Translations under genes and position numbers: made by a program
Notes under the pieces: model-generated
Told to the model about the DNA's origin: nothing
Seen by the model: the letters and a program-made list of their open reading frames with translations, nothing else
The model's database searches: none
Shown: positions 60,231 through 64,000 of the stretch, one piece after another
Numbering within the stretch: position 1 is the first letter of the stretch
How the letters are laid out: every line of letters begins with the position of its first letter
Assembly (NCBI GenBank): GCA_046160485.1
Contig: JBJXGV010000038.1
Span: 1-64,000 of the forward strand
Source of the DNA: JBJXGV01 sp046160485
GTDB taxonomy: Bacteria > Orphanbacterota > Orphanbacteria > JBJXGV01
Length of the DNA stretch: 64,000 bases
Reading direction: 5' to 3'

Positions 60231-61723
60231 CGCCGAAACCTGGGCTCGCGAAGCGCATCTCCGGCGACATCGAAGCGATCGCGCTTTTCGACACCGCGCA
60301 GTTCCTCATGATCGCGCAAAAGACCGGCACGCTTCGCATCGACAGCAACGGCCGCCGCGCGACGCTTAAGTTCATCGACGGGCAAATCGTCAACGCGGTC
60401 GACGAGCGTATGCAAGAAGGCGAGACCGCGGCGCAGCGCGTACTGACGTGGCGCAACGGCTCGTTCGAATTCGCCGCGGAAGCGGTCATCGTCGATGGTC
60501 CGTCGCGAATCACGACGGCGACGGATGGGTTGCTTCTCGAAGCGGCGCGCAAGATGGACGAAGCCGCCGAGGCGCTCGGAGCTTCCGCGGAGGAGAGCGC
60601 GCTCGGAAGCGCGGCGGGCTCTTCGCACGAAGCGGCGTTCGTCGAGAAACAGCGGTTCGCGCGCGAACTCGCCGATCTCTTCGGCGCGCTCGACAGCGAG
60701 ATGCAGGGCGAGGTCGACTTCCGCAAGGAGATTCCGATCGAGACGCTGCTCGGAGGCGTCGTGCGGCGCGGAGCGACGTCGCTCTTCCTGCGCGACGGCG
60801 AAGTTCCGAAGGCGCGGGGTCCGCGCGGAATCTTCCCTCTCGGCCACGGGCCGGTGACGCGACGCGCGATCGATCGCATCGCGGCCGCGTTCCTCGGCGG
60901 CAGCGAGAAACTCGTGCTGCTCGAGATGCGCGACCGCGTCGTGCGCGAAGCGCTTCTCGAGGGCGTCGGCTACGTGCGGCTCGAGACAATCCAAGAGGAA
61001 GACTTGCGGCGCCTCCTGATCACGATCTTGGAGACCGAGCCACCGCCGATGGGCGCGTTCGGCCTCGAGCCCGCGAGGATCGCGCCGTTCGTCAGCGCTG
61101 CGAGCGGACTCGTGCTGGTCGCGTCCGGCCCGCGCGGCGGTAAATCGTCGCTCTGCGCCGCGCTTTCCGCGGCGGCTTGCAACGATCGCGGGCGCCACGT
61201 CGTCGTGTACGAGGAGTCGCGCCGCTTCCGGCTGCGCGAAGAACGCGGGATCATCGAACACTGCGATCTGGCGCATGGTGCGACGTCGACCGATACGATC
61301 ATGGATCAGATCTGGAGGCGGAAAGCGAATGTGATCGTCATCGACGCCGTGAGGCGGCGCGCGCAATTCGAGGCCGCGCTCGAGGCGGCGGCCGGCGGCG
61401 CGCTCGTAATCGCGGCGATCGAGGCACACGGCGCCCCGGACGGGATCGCACGGTTCCTCGGCCAAAGCGGCGACGCCGAACGCGCGGAGCGCGCGGCGCG
61501 GCTTGCCGACGCGCTGCTCGGCGTGATCGCGGTGCGCCCGTCCATACCGCCGCCATCTCGGAAGTCGCAGTCGAAAACAGCGGCGCCCGCCGCGACTCCG
61601 CTCGAGCCGCCTTCGTGGCAGAGCACAATCCTCACGCGCTCCCCGGAACTTTCGGACGCGCTTCGCGGCGGGGACATGCACGCCCTCGCCGCGGCGCTCA
61701 ACAAGATCGCCGGCCCGAAGTAG
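60227..61723 (+). CDS. DUF4388 domain fused to a degenerate PilT-like ATPase
   Basis: A 498-residue protein coupled to pilT by ATGA. Residues 15-90 match DUF4388 (FDTAQFLMIAQKTGTLRI, RATLKFIDGQIVNAV, VLTWRNGSFEF). An Ala/Glu-rich linker follows. Residues 165-430 keep PilT-like layout (IPIETLLGGVVRRGATSLFLRDG, RGIFPLGHGPVTRRAIDRI), but Walker A reads SGPRGGKSS, one residue short, and the Walker B region reads VIVIDAVRRR without the catalytic acidic pair. So it probably does not hydrolyse ATP and may modulate PilT or read a signal. The C-terminal 70 residues are Pro/Ser-rich and then helical. Confidence 0.75.
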   Translation: MTPKPGLAKRISGDIEAIALFDTAQFLMIAQKTGTLRIDSNGRRATLKFIDGQIVNAVDERMQEGETAAQRVLTWRNGSFEFAAEAVIVDGPSRITTATDGLLLEAARKMDEAAEALGASAEESALGSAAGSSHEAAFVEKQRFARELADLFGALDSEMQGEVDFRKEIPIETLLGGVVRRGATSLFLRDGEVPKARGPRGIFPLGHGPVTRRAIDRIAAAFLGGSEKLVLLEMRDRVVREALLEGVGYVRLETIQEEDLRRLLITILETEPPPMGAFGLEPARIAPFVSAASGLVLVASGPRGGKSSLCAALSAAACNDRGRHVVVYEESRRFRLREERGIIEHCDLAHGATSTDTIMDQIWRRKANVIVIDAVRRRAQFEAALEAAAGGALVIAAIEAHGAPDGIARFLGQSGDAERAERAARLADALLGVIAVRPSIPPPSRKSQSKTAAPAATPLEPPSWQSTILTRSPELSDALRGGDMHALAAALNKIAGPK

Positions 61724-61759
61724 GCGCTCCGCCCCCGCGGTTCCGTCGCGCGACGCCGC

Positions 61760-63625
61760 CTAGTAGTCGGTGAGCGTCTTCGGCGGAATCGCGACGCGAA
61801 GCGCGTTCGCGACGGCGAAGACGTCGATGACTTCCTGCGTGACCGCGCCAGCGACCGGCGGCAGCATCCCCGTCGCGGCGAAAATCATTCCGACGACGCT
61901 CAGCGTCATGCCGCCAACTGCGCTCTGCAGTGCGATCCGGCGCATCCGCGTACTGATGTGTAGGAACTCGTCGACCTTCTGGAGCGAACTGTCCATGATC
62001 ACCGCGCCCGCTGCCTCGGCGGTGATGTCACTGTTCTGCCCGAACGCGATGCCGACGGTCGCCGCGGTCATCGCCGGCGCGTCGTTGATGCCGTCGCCCA
62101 TGAAAACGGTGTTCGCCTGCTTCGTCTCTTTCCGAACCAACTCCAACTTCTGCTCGGGTGTCTGGCCGGCGTAGACCTCGGTGATGCCGACCTTCTCCGC
62201 GAGGTACTTCACCTCCGACTCGCGATCGCCTGAGACGAGGAGCACGCGGTCGAAGCGGTGGCGCGGCCCGAGGTGCTTGATGAACGTCACGCCGTCCTGG
62301 CGCGGCTCGTCACGGAATCGAAACGCCGCGGCGTAGCGGCCATCGATGAGAATCACGCACTCCATACCGCCCGTCACCGGCGGCAGGAGAGCGGCCACCG
62401 CGGCGTCCTGCTCAGTGAGCTTCTTGCGGCTCGTGACCTGAATGTTACGCGCGTCGACGACGCCTCGCAGTCCCTCGCCGGGCCGCTCGCTGATCTGGCT
62501 CGCTTCCTTCAGCGCAAGCCCCGCGTCGCGCCCCGCCTTCAGGATCGCCCCCGATAGCGGATGCTTCGAGTAGCGCTCCAGACCCGCAACGAGTGAGAGC
62601 GTCTCGTCCGAGGTGAATCCGTCGGCGGGGAGGATCTCCGTCAGTTTCGGCTGCCCGTACGTGAGCGTTCCCGTCTTGTCGAAGATCGCGATCCGGCACT
62701 TCGCGATCCGCTCGAGCACCGCCGGGTCCTTGATGATGATCCCGCGCCGCGCCGCAAGTGAGATCGAGCCGATGATCGCGACCGGGATCGCGATGAGAAG
62801 CGGGCAAGGCGTCGCGACGACGAGCACGGCGAGAAAGCGGAGCGGGCTGCCGCTCGCGATCCATGCGGCGATGGCGAGGGCTACGGCCACCGGCGTATAG
62901 AACGCACCGAGCTGGTCGCCGAGGCGCCGCAATTGCGGGCGCTCTTGCTCCGACGCGGCCATCACCTTCATGATCTTCGCGTAGCGGGAATCCACCGCAA
63001 GCTTGTCAGCGCGGATCGTCAGAGCCGTCTCGCCGCTGATCGAGCCCGAGAGCACTTCGCTTCCGGGCGTCTTCGACATCATGTAGGGCTCGCCGGTGAG
63101 GTACGACTCGTCCATGACGCCGTGGCCTTCGAGCACCGTGCCGTCGACCGGGCAGATTTCGTGGGGAAAGACGACGACGGTATCGCCGACAACGACGTCG
63201 GCGAGGGGAATATCCTCGATCGCGCCGTCGCGCTTGCGGTGGGCCGCGTTCGGCATGCGCTTCGCGAGCGCCGCAAGAACGGAGGAAGCGCTTCGCACGG
63301 CGTAGGCTTCGAGCGCTTCGCCGCCGGAGAGCATGAGAACCACGAGCGCGCCGGCCAAATACTCACCGAGTATCGCAGACGTCACGATCGAAATTCCGGC
63401 GAGGAGATCCGAGCCGAACTGAAGGCGAAGAAGGCGAAGCGCGAGGCCAACGACAAGCGGGATGCCGCCGAGGACGAGCGCGGCGAGAAGCGGCAGATCG
63501 TGGAGTGGGACGCCGCGCACCAGCTCGCTCGCGTGCACGGCGTAGCGCAGCACGAGGTGGAGCGCGATCGCGACCAACGTGAAAACTGCGATGAGGCCTT
63601 GCTTGTGCGACTGCGTCACAGCCAT
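61760..63625 (-). CDS. P1B-type heavy-metal P-type ATPase with a TPC membrane motif
   Basis: A 621-residue ion pump. GGAGGAGGG precedes ATG 63625. There is no N-terminal metal-binding domain. Motifs: TGEP actuator, membrane site TPCPLL, phosphorylation DKTGTLT, KHPLSGAIL (the HP motif of P1B enzymes), and GDGINDAPAM. The membrane motif is TPC where copper and zinc pumps have CPC, so the cargo is probably another ion (cobalt, nickel or iron types are known with SPC or TPC). It lies 69 bases after thyX on the same strand, so the two may be co-transcribed. Confidence 0.9.
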   Translation of the reverse strand: MAVTQSHKQGLIAVFTLVAIALHLVLRYAVHASELVRGVPLHDLPLLAALVLGGIPLVVGLALRLLRLQFGSDLLAGISIVTSAILGEYLAGALVVLMLSGGEALEAYAVRSASSVLAALAKRMPNAAHRKRDGAIEDIPLADVVVGDTVVVFPHEICPVDGTVLEGHGVMDESYLTGEPYMMSKTPGSEVLSGSISGETALTIRADKLAVDSRYAKIMKVMAASEQERPQLRRLGDQLGAFYTPVAVALAIAAWIASGSPLRFLAVLVVATPCPLLIAIPVAIIGSISLAARRGIIIKDPAVLERIAKCRIAIFDKTGTLTYGQPKLTEILPADGFTSDETLSLVAGLERYSKHPLSGAILKAGRDAGLALKEASQISERPGEGLRGVVDARNIQVTSRKKLTEQDAAVAALLPPVTGGMECVILIDGRYAAAFRFRDEPRQDGVTFIKHLGPRHRFDRVLLVSGDRESEVKYLAEKVGITEVYAGQTPEQKLELVRKETKQANTVFMGDGINDAPAMTAATVGIAFGQNSDITAEAAGAVIMDSSLQKVDEFLHISTRMRRIALQSAVGGMTLSVVGMIFAATGMLPPVAGAVTQEVIDVFAVANALRVAIPPKTLTDY

Positions 63626-63694
63626 GAACCGCCCTCCTCCTGACTCCGCCAACGGATCAAGAGTGGGGATTCAAGACGGCGAACGCCAGTCGTA

Positions 63695-64000
63695 TTACGC
63701 CGCGCCCTCGCTCGGCGCCTTCGGCAAGACGAACTGCTCGAACGCTTCGCACGTCCACGGCATCCGCTCGCGAAAGATCTCGAGCGCGGCTTCTGCGTAG
63801 ACGCGAATCTCGTATTGCGCGTGCACCTCGGCGCGCAGCTTAAGAAAGTTCATAAGCGCGCGCGCGTTCACGCTCCAGTAGAACTCGGTGTAGAGCGACA
63901 GCGGCAGAACGATGCGCGCCTCTTCCTTCGCGACGCCCTTCTCGAGCAGTTCGGCGTAGAGGCGATACGACGCCTGAAAGTGCGCGGCAAGCTGCTCGCG
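63695..64000 (-). CDS. thyX: Flavin-dependent thymidylate synthase ThyX (C-terminal part, 5' end outside)
   Basis: 101 codons reach the window edge. The text ARIVLPLSLYTEFYWSVNAR, ALMNFLKLRAEVHAQYEIRVYA is the ThyX C-terminal substrate and FAD region. The RHRxxSxNxxSxRY signature and the start lie beyond 64000. ThyX makes dTMP from dUMP with methylene-tetrahydrofolate and NADPH. It ends 69 bases before the P-type ATPase gene on the same strand. Confidence 0.88.
   Translation of the reverse strand, partial: REQLAAHFQASYRLYAELLEKGVAKEEARIVLPLSLYTEFYWSVNARALMNFLKLRAEVHAQYEIRVYAEAALEIFRERMPWTCEAFEQFVLPKAPSEGAA

Noticed and set aside
1..64000. CRISPR arrays, prophage or toxin-antitoxin modules
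   Set aside because: No regularly spaced repeats, integrase, phage structural genes or paired small toxin/antitoxin genes are visible.

Overview
The window is 64 kb of very GC-rich, gene-dense chromosome from a Gram-negative bacterium. Outer-membrane proteins, lipoproteins, a TolC-type efflux system and an OmpA-family protein show the outer membrane. Four secreted proteins end in the short FlgD-type Ig-like C-terminal domain common in the Fibrobacterota-Chlorobiota-Bacteroidota/Gemmatimonadota/Candidatus Eisenbacteria radiation. That domain, the Cys-rich GACC-repeat proteins and the composition suggest an uncultured lineage such as Candidatus Eisenbacteria; this is inference and no marker gene here settles it. 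Part of a thyX gene runs off the right edge, and a possible IS21-type end lies at the left edge.

Layout. 0.3-8.5 kb: a secreted protein, a non-RD Ser/Thr kinase with TPRs overlapping an M28 peptidase, a beta-propeller lipoprotein and a DUF3108-like protein. 8.5-13.9 kb: a YbaK-type deacylase, a dihydropyrimidinase, and two related secreted beta-propeller proteins. 14.1-21.8 kb: a tolC-hlyD-RND-DUF2892 efflux operon divergent from a sigma-54 activator, with a cluster of palindromes between them. 22-29.7 kb: thioredoxin, preT-preA (with the dihydropyrimidinase, most of reductive pyrimidine breakdown), two tandem outer-membrane paralogs, an overlapping pyrD-proline dehydrogenase pair, and a FabL-type enoyl reductase. 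29.7-36.6 kb: three tandem paralogs of a secreted Cys-rich repeat protein, with 1, 9 and 6 repeats and the same C-terminal tail. A segmental duplication here left a truncated copy of the neighbouring PHP-like gene, and the third paralog carries a one-base frameshift. 36.7-46.3 kb: an NAD(P)-binding protein, tRNA-Trp, an OmpA/TSP3 protein, a fibronectin-type lipoprotein, a glycosyltransferase/GH130 pair and a run of small envelope proteins. 46.7-55 kb: DAHP synthase, an ECF-type sigma factor overlapping a Ser/Thr kinase, and a large secreted repeat protein. 55-64 kb: an MsbA-like ABC exporter, nrfHA, pilT with a degenerate pilT-like gene, a P-type metal ATPase and partial thyX.

Regulation. Most operons are joined by 1-4 base start/stop overlaps (ATGA, GTGA or TGATG), half of the clear cases with GTG starts, so translational coupling looks like the normal mode. 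Several genes without a Shine-Dalgarno sequence have a promoter-like -10 element only about 7-10 bases before the start codon, which predicts leaderless or near-leaderless mRNAs. Two Ser/Thr kinases, one paired with an ECF-type sigma factor whose region 2.2 carries threonines where acidic residues are usual, point to phosphorylation-based control.
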